This document shows, piece by piece, positions 1 through 6,091 of a stretch of 6,512 nucleotides of DNA; position 1 is the stretch's first letter; each line of letters starts with the position of its first letter. The notes below the pieces were generated by a model. It ran no database searches and was not told where the DNA came from. It worked only from the letters and a program-made list of their open reading frames with translations. Made by a program: the position numbers and the translations under genes. The DNA is from JBGPFS01 sp041483455. Its GTDB lineage: Bacteria > Chloroflexota > Limnocylindria > Limnocylindrales > CSP1-4. The stretch spans positions 1 through 6,512 of the forward strand of contig JBGPFS010000146.1 of assembly GCA_041483455.1 (NCBI GenBank), given 5' to 3'.

Positions 1-1996
1 CCGAGTGGCGATTCAGGAGCGGCGTACCAGCGGCGCCCTGCCACTCGTTCGTGCTCGCGCTGACGTGGGGCGTCCCGGACGTGGCCGTGTAGTCGTGGCG
101 GTAGAAGGAATCGGTCGACGGATCGTTCTGCGGGATCGCGGGTGCCTGGTACGTCGCCTGGACATCCGTCGACGCGCCGGACCCATCGTGGCAGCGCAGG
201 CAGGCCGAGGACTCCGGCGCTGCGGAGGACAGGAGGTGGCTCGAGTCGGCCGAATGATCACGGTGGCAGGCCGCGCAATCGCTCGAGGTCGCGCCGTACG
301 GGCCATGTGGCGAGGGGTCGATCGCGGGGTCGAGCGGCGCGAGGGCCGGCTCCGGGGTGAGCAGCGGATAGGCCGACGGGCTGACCATGCGATAGGAGGC
401 CAGGGTCGCAGGCGCCGCCTGGAGGGCCAGCGGCTGGAGGGCGTAGGTCGGCGCGGTCGCCGGGCTCGTTGTCGCACCCGAAGCCGACGGATCGGTCGCT
501 GCCCCTACCGGGATCCCGGACCGTTGCCCTGACGGCAGCACCGGGGTCGGTTCGGCGCCCATCCGGAGGACCGCCGTCACGGCGCCGGCGATCGGCTGTC
601 CGGCGTCCGTCAACCGGAACTCGTAACCGCCCCCGTAGGCCGCGTCGGCCGTCGCCCGGACGCTGAATCCGATCTCCGTGTACGAGAGCGGCGGGAGGAC
701 GACCGGGGGCAGGGGATTGAGGCCCATCGAGCGCTCTCCGCCGACCGCGGTCTCCTTCGTGGCGTCCGTCTCGTTGCTCACGAGCGACCCGGCGGGGATC
801 GCCTCGCTGTCGGGCCCGAGGATCGTCCCTCCGCTCCCGTCCGGGCTGGCGGTCCATTCCTGCGTGACGTAGAACGGCTTCCCGTCGACGTTCGAACCCG
901 CCGGGACGGCCGTGGATGCCGTGCCTCCGCCGGCGCGCCACTCGAGCTGTGGCGACCAGGCGACGGCGGCCGTGTCGGCGTTGCGGACCTGGAACCGGAC
1001 GCGGAAGGTCTGGAAGCGCTGCTGGCCGAGGAGCGGCGAATCCTCGCCGACCGAGGACGCTACCAGGGTGTCGCGGTTCACCCGTTCGAACGTCCGGTGC
1101 TCCATCACGACCCTCGGCGCCACGAGGATGGTCAGGTCGTCGGCTTTCGTCGTCGCGATCCCCTGGTCGAACCAGGCCGAGAACGATCCGCTGACGACGA
1201 GGCCGGTCGCGCCGAGGGCGAGGTCCGGGGCCCGCACGACCACTTTGCCCGTGAAGGCCACGCCCGACTTCGTCGCGCCGACCGTCCAGTCGACCGTGTC
1301 GGTCGTCGCATCGACGGTCCCACCGCCGGCGTCGACGATGGCCCATCCCCTGGGGATGGCCGCGATCAGGTGCCCGCCCGCTAGGTCCGCGGTCGGGGCG
1401 ACCGTCAGGGTGACGGCCACCGGGGCGCCGGGATCGATCCGGTGCGATCCCGTCGCGGGTGCGTCGGAGGTCTGCACCACGGTGACGTCGACGGGGTCCG
1501 GAGTCGGGGTCGGCGTGGTTGCCGGAGTCGGCGTGGGTGTCGCGTCCGGCGTCGGGACAGGAGAAGGAGTGGCCGCGTCAGTCGGCGTCGGGGTCGGTGT
1601 CGGTGTCGGGGTCGGCGTCGGGGTCCCGGCTGGATCGGGAGTGGGCGAGGGCAGCGCGCCAGGATCCACGCTGGGCGTGGGGCCTGGGTCGGTGCTCTGA
1701 CCCGGGTCGCTCGGGCTGGGGGCGACATCGCTCGGACTCGGGCTGGCGCTCGGATCGAGCGCGAGGGCCGCGCGATCGGGCGGCAGTCCGGCACCGATCA
1801 GGGCCGTCGCCGCGATGGCGGCAGACATGAGGACGGGCGCGGCCCGCCGGCCGATGCCGGGCGGGAAGAGCCATGCCGTCCGGAATAGTCTCATCGAGTG
1901 TGACATCCCGTCGGATGCCCAGGACGCGACGATCGCGGCCAGGACCTCCACCAGGAGGACGACCAGGATCGCGATGAGGTCCAGGACGGAGACCAT
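1..1996 (-). CDS. Large exported c-type cytochrome-like protein with Pro/Thr linker and CxxCH haem pair (3' end outside the window)
   Basis: This open frame runs without a stop from 1996 to the left edge, giving 665 codons with the C-terminus missing. Two hydrophobic segments open it: about residues 6-26 (LDLIAILVVLLVEVLAAIVA) and 54-70, separated by a basic stretch that includes GRR. A low-complexity linker rich in Ser, Pro, Thr and Asp follows (about 81-168). Next come two regions with the alternating hydrophobic pattern of secreted beta-sandwich (DUF11/Ig-like) domains, about 169-290 and 300-490. Two haem c sites follow: CAACH (574-578) and CLRCH (599-603), the doubled-CxxCH arrangement of multihaem cytochromes; more haems may lie beyond the edge. 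The start is uncertain. ATG 1996 keeps the GC-rich third-position pattern and has GAAGGG 11-12 bases upstream. ATG 1894 (MRLFRTAW) would give a conventional signal peptide ending near ALA, and ATGs at 1906 and 2029 are also in frame. The specific function is not recognised; extracellular electron transfer is an inference. Confidence 0.82.
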   Translation of the reverse strand, partial: MVSVLDLIAILVVLLVEVLAAIVASWASDGMSHSMRLFRTAWLFPPGIGRRAAPVLMSAAIAATALIGAGLPPDRAALALDPSASPSPSDVAPSPSDPGQSTDPGPTPSVDPGALPSPTPDPAGTPTPTPTPTPTPTPTDAATPSPVPTPDATPTPTPATTPTPTPDPVDVTVVQTSDAPATGSHRIDPGAPVAVTLTVAPTADLAGGHLIAAIPRGWAIVDAGGGTVDATTDTVDWTVGATKSGVAFTGKVVVRAPDLALGATGLVVSGSFSAWFDQGIATTKADDLTILVAPRVVMEHRTFERVNRDTLVASSVGEDSPLLGQQRFQTFRVRFQVRNADTAAVAWSPQLEWRAGGGTASTAVPAGSNVDGKPFYVTQEWTASPDGSGGTILGPDSEAIPAGSLVSNETDATKETAVGGERSMGLNPLPPVVLPPLSYTEIGFSVRATADAAYGGGYEFRLTDAGQPIAGAVTAVLRMGAEPTPVLPSGQRSGIPVGAATDPSASGATTSPATAPTYALQPLALQAAPATLASYRMVSPSAYPLLTPEPALAPLDPAIDPSPHGPYGATSSDCAACHRDHSADSSHLLSSAAPESSACLRCHDGSGASTDVQATYQAPAIPQNDPSTDSFYRHDYTATSGTPHVSASTNEWQGAAGTPLLNRHS
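1581..1622. repeat. In-frame hexanucleotide tandem repeat (GTCGGN, 7 units)
   Basis: Seven consecutive copies of GTCGGN, with N being C, G or T, occur on the plus strand. Read on the minus strand they encode the Thr-Pro dipeptide run in the linker of the large cytochrome-like gene. Less regular copies of the same pattern continue at about 1500-1556. Because the unit is 6 bp, gain or loss of copies would change linker length without breaking the frame. Confidence 0.9.
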
Positions 1997-2051
1997 GACG
2001 CGAGATGCCCCTTCGAGATCGCGCCCCATGGCGCGAAGCGGAGTCAAGTCC

Positions 2052-2083
2052 CGTGGTGGCCGTCGCGAAGGGCGGCCACCACG
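2052..2083 (-). terminator. Long GC-rich hairpin, probable terminator after the hexahaem cytochrome gene
   Basis: The arms 2052-2064 and 2071-2083 form a 13-bp stem with one G-T pair and a 6-base loop. On the minus strand it begins 12 bases after the TAG stop of the hexahaem cytochrome gene and lies upstream of the next gene. Neither strand has a T-run after the stem, so it is not a textbook intrinsic terminator. It could be a U-less terminator, common in GC-rich genomes, an mRNA-stabilising 3' structure, or an attenuator for the following gene. Confidence 0.5.
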
Positions 2084-2095
2084 AGGACGGTTCGG

Positions 2096-3640
2096 CTACT
2101 TGGTGTGGCAGTTCTGGCAGACGCCCCGGCCGTCGAGACGGAGGAGCGGGCTGTGGAGAGCGAGGCCGGTGACGAGCGAGGTTTCACCCGCTCGCGTCAC
2201 CTGGGGTGCGGGGCCATACGGCTGGCCAAGGGCGTCCGTTGCGGGCGACCCGTGGGAGACATGGCACGTGATGCAGCGGGGTGCGCTGCCGGCGAGGAGC
2301 ATGCCCGAGGCCGTCGCCGACCTCAGAGCGCTTGTCACCTGTGTCGTTCCGTCGAGCGGAATCGTGCTCGGCGGCGTGTAGTCCACGCCGGCCGTGCCGG
2401 ACGGAAGGTTATAGGTCTCGGTGATGACGGCGACGCCCAGGAAGGTGGTGCCGCTGGACGTGTAGTTGCCGAGGAAGGGTGCCGACGTCGCCACCCAACC
2501 GGTCGGAAGACCGCTGGTGCGATCCGTTTCGATGAAGCCGAGTCCCTTGATCTGGCTGTACAGGGCGGCCCCGGCGCCGATCGGGTTCTGAACCGCGCCG
2601 GCGACCGGTACGCTGGCGAAGCTGGTGTTCGGATCGACGATGCTGCGCGTGGCGTGGAGGAACTTGAACGTTTCGTCACCCGAACCGGTCACGGTCCAGG
2701 CCTTGTTCCCTGCGGACCCGGTCGTCCCGAAGTACCGCGTATGACAGGTCGCGCACCAGCGCGACACCGTCTCGACGTACGTCCCCTTGAAATAACCGAC
2801 AGCCGCGCCGGCGGTCGACGCCGGGACATACTGGATGGCCGAACCGTCGGCGACACTTCCCGTGGGCCCGTTGGCCGCGGAGTTCGCCGCTACGTTCAGC
2901 GGAGACTCGCCAACGGTCGACAAAGGCATTCCGGCAGACCCCTGGTACGGAACCTTCGTCCCGTCGACGTTGCCGACGCCGTAGTTCTGGGTCTTGTAGT
3001 TGGGGGTATCCCCCGCCGCCACATCGTTGAGGTAGACGGCGTAGGTCGTCGCCGCGTCGTCGGGCTTCGACTTGAGGATCCGGTACTGGCCGTTGCCGTG
3101 CGGGTCGTGGCACGAACCGCAGGTCAGATCGGTCGTGACCGTGTAGGTGTTTGTGCCGGGCGTCGTGCTCGTGCCGAGCACACCCGAGCCCCACATGTTC
3201 ACCGGCGTGCCGGCGACGCTGTGGTGGTTGGTTCCGACGGCCCCCGCCGTTTGGACACCGATGTACTTGTTACTATCGCCCTTCGGGGTGGCGCCGTTCC
3301 AGACCGTGTTCATTGAGTTGTCGGTATCGATCAGCGCGTAGGCGAAACCGCCGCCGCGCAGTGCGACTCCCGCCACACCACCGGTGGGCACACCGTTGAC
3401 GACGTCCTCGTTGGACCCCGTTGCACCCGACCCGTGACATGCGTAGCACAGGTTGGGCATGACGTCCTTGAGGAGGTTCGGGTCCTGCGCGCTGTGGGCG
3501 CGGTGGCACCCCGCGCAGGAGCCCTGCAGGGACGTATTGAACTGGCCCTTGTGATGCGGGCCGTTGTCGGCGAATGCCGGGATGGCGAACAGGAACAGCC
3601 AAAGGGCGCCTGCCGTCAGGACGAGCGCAAGGCGTCTCAC
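2096..3640 (-). CDS. Secreted hexahaem c-type cytochrome (doubled-CxxCH type)
   Basis: This complete gene encodes 514 residues from a GTG start. The start is chosen because AAGGAGG lies 5 bases upstream and the protein then opens with a clean signal peptide: basic VRR, a hydrophobic core, and cleavage after AFA at residue 24. An upstream GTG at 3742 would add 34 poorly matching residues and overlap the preceding gene. Six CxxCH haem c attachment sites begin at C42, C65, C174, C296, C456 and C508. Several have a second His three residues on (CHRAH, CHDPH, CHVSH), typical of doubled-CxxCH cytochromes, where it can serve as an axial ligand. The last site (CQNCHTK) is at the extreme C-terminus. 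The 113-156-residue gaps between the later sites are rich in Gly, Thr, Ser and Ala and look beta-structured. It is likely an electron carrier outside the membrane. No catalytic motif of a known reductase is recognised. Confidence 0.92.
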   Translation of the reverse strand: MRRLALVLTAGALWLFLFAIPAFADNGPHHKGQFNTSLQGSCAGCHRAHSAQDPNLLKDVMPNLCYACHGSGATGSNEDVVNGVPTGGVAGVALRGGGFAYALIDTDNSMNTVWNGATPKGDSNKYIGVQTAGAVGTNHHSVAGTPVNMWGSGVLGTSTTPGTNTYTVTTDLTCGSCHDPHGNGQYRILKSKPDDAATTYAVYLNDVAAGDTPNYKTQNYGVGNVDGTKVPYQGSAGMPLSTVGESPLNVAANSAANGPTGSVADGSAIQYVPASTAGAAVGYFKGTYVETVSRWCATCHTRYFGTTGSAGNKAWTVTGSGDETFKFLHATRSIVDPNTSFASVPVAGAVQNPIGAGAALYSQIKGLGFIETDRTSGLPTGWVATSAPFLGNYTSSGTTFLGVAVITETYNLPSGTAGVDYTPPSTIPLDGTTQVTSALRSATASGMLLAGSAPRCITCHVSHGSPATDALGQPYGPAPQVTRAGETSLVTGLALHSPLLRLDGRGVCQNCHTK

Positions 3641-3645
3641 TGTTC

Positions 3646-3652
3646 CCTCCTT
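3646..3652 (-). promoter_or_regulatory. Strong ribosome-binding site that fixes the GTG start of the hexahaem cytochrome
   Basis: The minus strand reads AAGGAGG, and the core AGGAGG is 5 bases before GTG at 3640. It is the best Shine-Dalgarno match at any start here and decides for this start over the upstream in-frame GTG at 3742. The remaining spacer up to the preceding gene (3653-3729) shows no convincing -10/-35 pair, so the gene may be read through from the NHL gene. Confidence 0.85.
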
Positions 3653-3729
3653 TCTACTCTGCGGGTTCCGACGATCGACCGCCCCTTGAGCGGTGCCGCG
3701 TTGGCCAACCTCACCTCCCACGCTCCCAT

Positions 3730-4827
3730 CTAGTAGCTCCACACTTGGACACGGTCATTGGCCCAATCGGCCACGTAGATCCGTCCACGGGCGTCAGCGG
3801 CGACGCCCGTGGGGTATTCGAACTGTCCGTCGCCCGTTCCCTCGGCTCCGAAGAAGCCGATGAACGAGGGTGGCTTCTGCTGGTCCAGCCCATAGACGCC
3901 GACGCCCTGGCCGGTCGCGTCGACCACGTACAGGCGCCCCTTGTCGTCGGTGGTGAGGCCGCGCGGCAGGCCGAGCTGGCCCGCGCCGACGCCGTTGCTG
4001 ATCCCGCCGAGCTGGCGCCCGGCGCCGTCGACCTGGACGACCCGACCGTGGTTCCCGTCGGCGACCAGGAGGTTCCCCAGCGAGTCGACGGCCAGGCCGT
4101 TCGGGAAGAGGAACTGGTCGGCCTCGCCGATCGTGCGGACAAGGGCCCCGTCGGCACGGAACTCGTGGATCCGATGGAACGGCGTGCCGACGTCGCCGAC
4201 GTACAGGTCGCCCTGGCCGTCGAAGACCAGGCCGAGCGGCTGGAAGTCGGCGATGGCCACCTTCAGCTCGAAGGTCCGGCGGTACTGGCCGTCCTTGTCG
4301 AAGACGTAGATCGTCTTCGCCATCCGGTCGCTCACGTAGACGTCACCGGTCGTGGGCTCCACGGCGACGTAGGTCGGAAGGCGACTCTGCAGGATCGATC
4401 CAGGCGGAGAGAAGGTCGTTACCGGATCCCCCTTCCCGTCGTAGACATGGACGGTGTGCTGCCCCTCGGTCTCGGCCACGTAGATCCGATCGCCTGACGG
4501 GCTCACCGCGATGCCCATCGGCCTGCTCGTTCCGTAGATGCTGAAGGAGTACTTCGGGAGCGAGCCCTGGACGATCGGGGGCAGGATCTCGGTGATCGGC
4601 TTCCGGTTGATGAGGTACCAACCTCCGATCAGCCCGAAGAGCAAGACCAGCGCCCCGAGGAAGAAGAGCAGGAGGATGCGCCGCCGACGCCGGCGTTCCT
4701 CCGGGTCTTCCTGGGTCGGCTGTGGCAGGATCTCCTCGTCCTCGCCGGGCTCGGGTGTGCCGTCGCCAGCGGGTCCCTGAAGATCGCCCTGGCCCATCAG
4801 GGTTCCGGGGACGCTCATGTCAGCCAT
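3730..4827 (-). CDS. Membrane-anchored NHL-repeat six-bladed beta-propeller protein
   Basis: The protein has 365 residues. An acidic, Pro-rich N-terminal tail (1-44) is followed by six arginines (45-50) and one transmembrane helix (51-73). The arginines before the helix place the N-terminus inside and the rest outside. Residues 98-365 contain six NHL-type repeats, each with a pattern like P-x-G-(I/L/V)-A-V-D-x-x-G-x-(I/L)-Y-V-A-D followed by a V-x-V-(Y/F/W) strand; the repeat starts are near 103, 151, 197, 242, 288 and 339. The protein ends at the last strand of blade six, so the propeller appears complete. NHL propellers are usually binding platforms, and no catalytic residues or CxxCH are seen. 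It overlaps the upstream TPR gene by 8 bp, implying translational coupling. GGAGG at 4830-4834 is only 2 bases from ATG 4827 but 11 from ATG 4818, so translation may begin at Met4. Docking to the neighbouring cytochromes is inference. Confidence 0.9.
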   Translation of the reverse strand: MADMSVPGTLMGQGDLQGPAGDGTPEPGEDEEILPQPTQEDPEERRRRRRILLLFFLGALVLLFGLIGGWYLINRKPITEILPPIVQGSLPKYSFSIYGTSRPMGIAVSPSGDRIYVAETEGQHTVHVYDGKGDPVTTFSPPGSILQSRLPTYVAVEPTTGDVYVSDRMAKTIYVFDKDGQYRRTFELKVAIADFQPLGLVFDGQGDLYVGDVGTPFHRIHEFRADGALVRTIGEADQFLFPNGLAVDSLGNLLVADGNHGRVVQVDGAGRQLGGISNGVGAGQLGLPRGLTTDDKGRLYVVDATGQGVGVYGLDQQKPPSFIGFFGAEGTGDGQFEYPTGVAADARGRIYVADWANDRVQVWSY

Positions 4828-5830
4828 TCCCTCCGGCGGCCGGCGCCGTCCCTGGCGGGGTGCTCGGTGTAGGTGAAGTGCTGTCTCCAGGCGACCCGAG
4901 CGCCGCGTTCACCCGAGCCAGCCCGGCCTGCGCGTTGAAGTTGCCCGGGTCGAGCCCGAGCACCCTCCGGTACGCGTCGGCGGCGGCGGGCGCGTCCGCC
5001 TGGACTTCGGCGATCATCCCGAGCCCGAGATAGGCGTCGGCCGCTGCCGTTCCGCCGACCAGTGCTGCGAGCTCCTGCTTCGCCTTGTCGGGCTGCTTCT
5101 GGCAGAAGTCCACCATCCCGGTGGCCCAGGCCGCCTCGGGGGCATCGCCCAGCTTCGTGTAGGCCTGCGCGAGCGTGGCATACGGTTCGCACCAGTCCGT
5201 GGGCACGAATGCGACGGCCTTGCGGAGGTTCTCGACGGCCTTCTTCGGATCGCCGGTCGCGAGGTAGGCCTCCCCGAGCAGGTTCAGGGTGTCGGCGTTC
5301 GCCGCGTCCATCTGCAGGGCCGTGTTCAGCGGCGCGATCGCGTCCGCGGGACGGGCCTGGGTGATCGCGATCTGAGCGAGACCGAGCAGGGCCGACTCCA
5401 ACTCGTTGTCCTGGGCTGCGAACTCCTGTCCCTTCATCAGGTCGACGATCGCCTGGTAGTCGTTCTTCGCCGCCGGCAGATTCCCCTGGCGGTCGTAGAG
5501 ATCGCCGCGGGCGAGGAGCGCCGTCTTGTTGTTCGGCTGGGCCTTCAGAACCTCGTTCAGCTGCGTGAGCGCGTCGGGGTCCCGCTTGCCGGCGACGTAC
5601 GCCCCGACGAGCTGCAGGCGGGCGTTCACGTTGGTGGGGTCCTTCTTGACGGCCGCCTCCAGCTCCTGCGTGCGACGTTCGACCAGCGTCGGGCCCGGAG
5701 TCACCCAGCGGTCCATCACGTAGACGACGCCGAAGACGGGGATCCCGATCACCAGGACCAGGATCGACCCACGGATCAGGCGGTTCAGTGTCCGATCGCT
5801 CGGCGTCTTCATCGTTCGTGCCATGTGCAT
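4820..5830 (-). CDS. Membrane-anchored tetratricopeptide-repeat (TPR) protein
   Basis: The protein has 336 residues from ATG 5830, chosen because AAGAAGGG lies 7 bases upstream. ATGs at 5824 and 5812 follow closely, and the longer frame to 5968 adds 46 residues unlike a natural N-terminus. A short basic head precedes one transmembrane helix (about 21-39). After it come about six TPR units: near 54-99, 101-134, 146-178, 179-212, 214-247 and 265-297. Typical TPR positions are visible, such as LLGEAYLATGDPKKAVENL. The last 24 residues are Ser/Pro/Thr/Gly-rich. The predicted topology is N-in with the TPR domain outside. CcmI/CycH and NrfG proteins, which present apocytochrome to the haem-attachment machinery, are also TPR proteins, and CcmI is likewise membrane-anchored. 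With two CxxCH proteins downstream a similar role is plausible but unproven. Cys214 and Cys243 are its only cysteines. Confidence 0.9.
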   Translation of the reverse strand: MHMARTMKTPSDRTLNRLIRGSILVLVIGIPVFGVVYVMDRWVTPGPTLVERRTQELEAAVKKDPTNVNARLQLVGAYVAGKRDPDALTQLNEVLKAQPNNKTALLARGDLYDRQGNLPAAKNDYQAIVDLMKGQEFAAQDNELESALLGLAQIAITQARPADAIAPLNTALQMDAANADTLNLLGEAYLATGDPKKAVENLRKAVAFVPTDWCEPYATLAQAYTKLGDAPEAAWATGMVDFCQKQPDKAKQELAALVGGTAAADAYLGLGMIAEVQADAPAAADAYRRVLGLDPGNFNAQAGLARVNAALGSPGDSTSPTPSTPPGTAPAAGGNG

Positions 5831-5837
5831 CGCGAAA

Positions 5838-5845
5838 CCCTTCTT
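5838..5845 (-). promoter_or_regulatory. Ribosome-binding site of the TPR gene
   Basis: The minus strand reads AAGAAGGG, ending 7 bases before ATG 5830. It supports that start over the more upstream in-frame ATGs at 5968 and 5956, and over ATG 5812. Confidence 0.7.
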
Positions 5846-5896
5846 GTCCGCGGCTCCGCGTTCAGTGCGGGACGCTTCTTGCAGGGGCCCCAGGCC

Positions 5897-5919
5897 CTCG
5901 CCCCGCAGGAAGGGGCGAG
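5897..5919. other. Perfect 8-bp hairpin in the Rieske-TPR spacer
   Basis: CTCGCCCC (5897-5904) and GGGGCGAG (5912-5919) are exact inverted repeats around a 7-base loop. It lies 172 bases past the Rieske stop and 66 bases before the TPR start. No T-run follows on either strand. It may be a terminator or a leader structure, or arise by chance in GC-rich DNA. Confidence 0.4.
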
Positions 5920-6091
5920 ATGCGCGGGACGAAGGCCCGGCACCCCTGGCTACCATGGTGGCCGCCACGCGCGCACGATCCCATCCGTCGCGCGGTAGAA
6001 ATCGGGTACAGGGCCGGTACGGGGAGAGCCTCGGGTCCTCTATCGGTGGTGCGGACGGGCACCGAGAGGTACACCGCCGGCAGTCATCCGA

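Larger units (their letters stand above)
5831..6091. other. Intergenic spacer between the Rieske and TPR genes
   Basis: This 261-bp stretch holds no convincing gene. On the minus strand it would be both the 3' region of the Rieske gene and the leader of the TPR gene. It contains a hairpin (5897-5919), a near-palindrome (5948-5963) and the TPR ribosome-binding site. I see no clear -10/-35 promoter. The length, against the tight junction between the next two genes, suggests that a separate transcript starts here. Confidence 0.6.

Noticed and set aside
258..1346. Minus-strand open frame of 362 codons rich in Arg, Gly and Asp
   Set aside because: It is an out-of-frame shadow of the large cytochrome-like gene. 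The true frame carries the hydrophobic N-terminus, beta-like domains and CxxCH sites.
1498..1622. Repeat tract as a CRISPR array or structural repeat element
   Set aside because: The units are 6 bp with no spacers and are explained by Thr-Pro codons.
912..1700. Plus-strand open frame of 262 codons with a Val-Gly repeat
   Set aside because: It is antisense to the Pro/Thr linker and beta domains of the large minus-strand gene. The Val-Gly run is just the complement of the Thr-Pro repeat.
2105..3316. Plus-strand open frame of 403 codons
   Set aside because: It lies opposite the hexahaem cytochrome, which has a signal peptide, a strong RBS and six CxxCH motifs. The plus-strand product is Arg/Val/Gly-rich with no recognisable domain, as expected for antisense of GC-rich coding DNA.
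3678..3694. Small inverted repeat (5-bp arms) before the hexahaem cytochrome gene
   Set aside because: Five-base GC-rich arms with a 7-base loop are expected by chance in DNA of this composition, and no T-run follows.
3641..3742. Upstream GTG start adding 34 residues to the hexahaem cytochrome
   Set aside because: It would put polar residues before the signal peptide, overlap the NHL gene and ignore the AAGGAGG site next to GTG 3640.
3574..4497. Plus-strand open frame of 307 codons
   Set aside because: It is antisense to the NHL gene, whose six repeats are unmistakable on the minus strand.
5831..5968. Upstream ATG start adding 46 residues to the TPR protein
   Set aside because: The added residues are Arg/Gly/Pro-rich without a membrane or signal pattern, and they span the hairpin and the AAGAAGGG ribosome-binding site of the later start.
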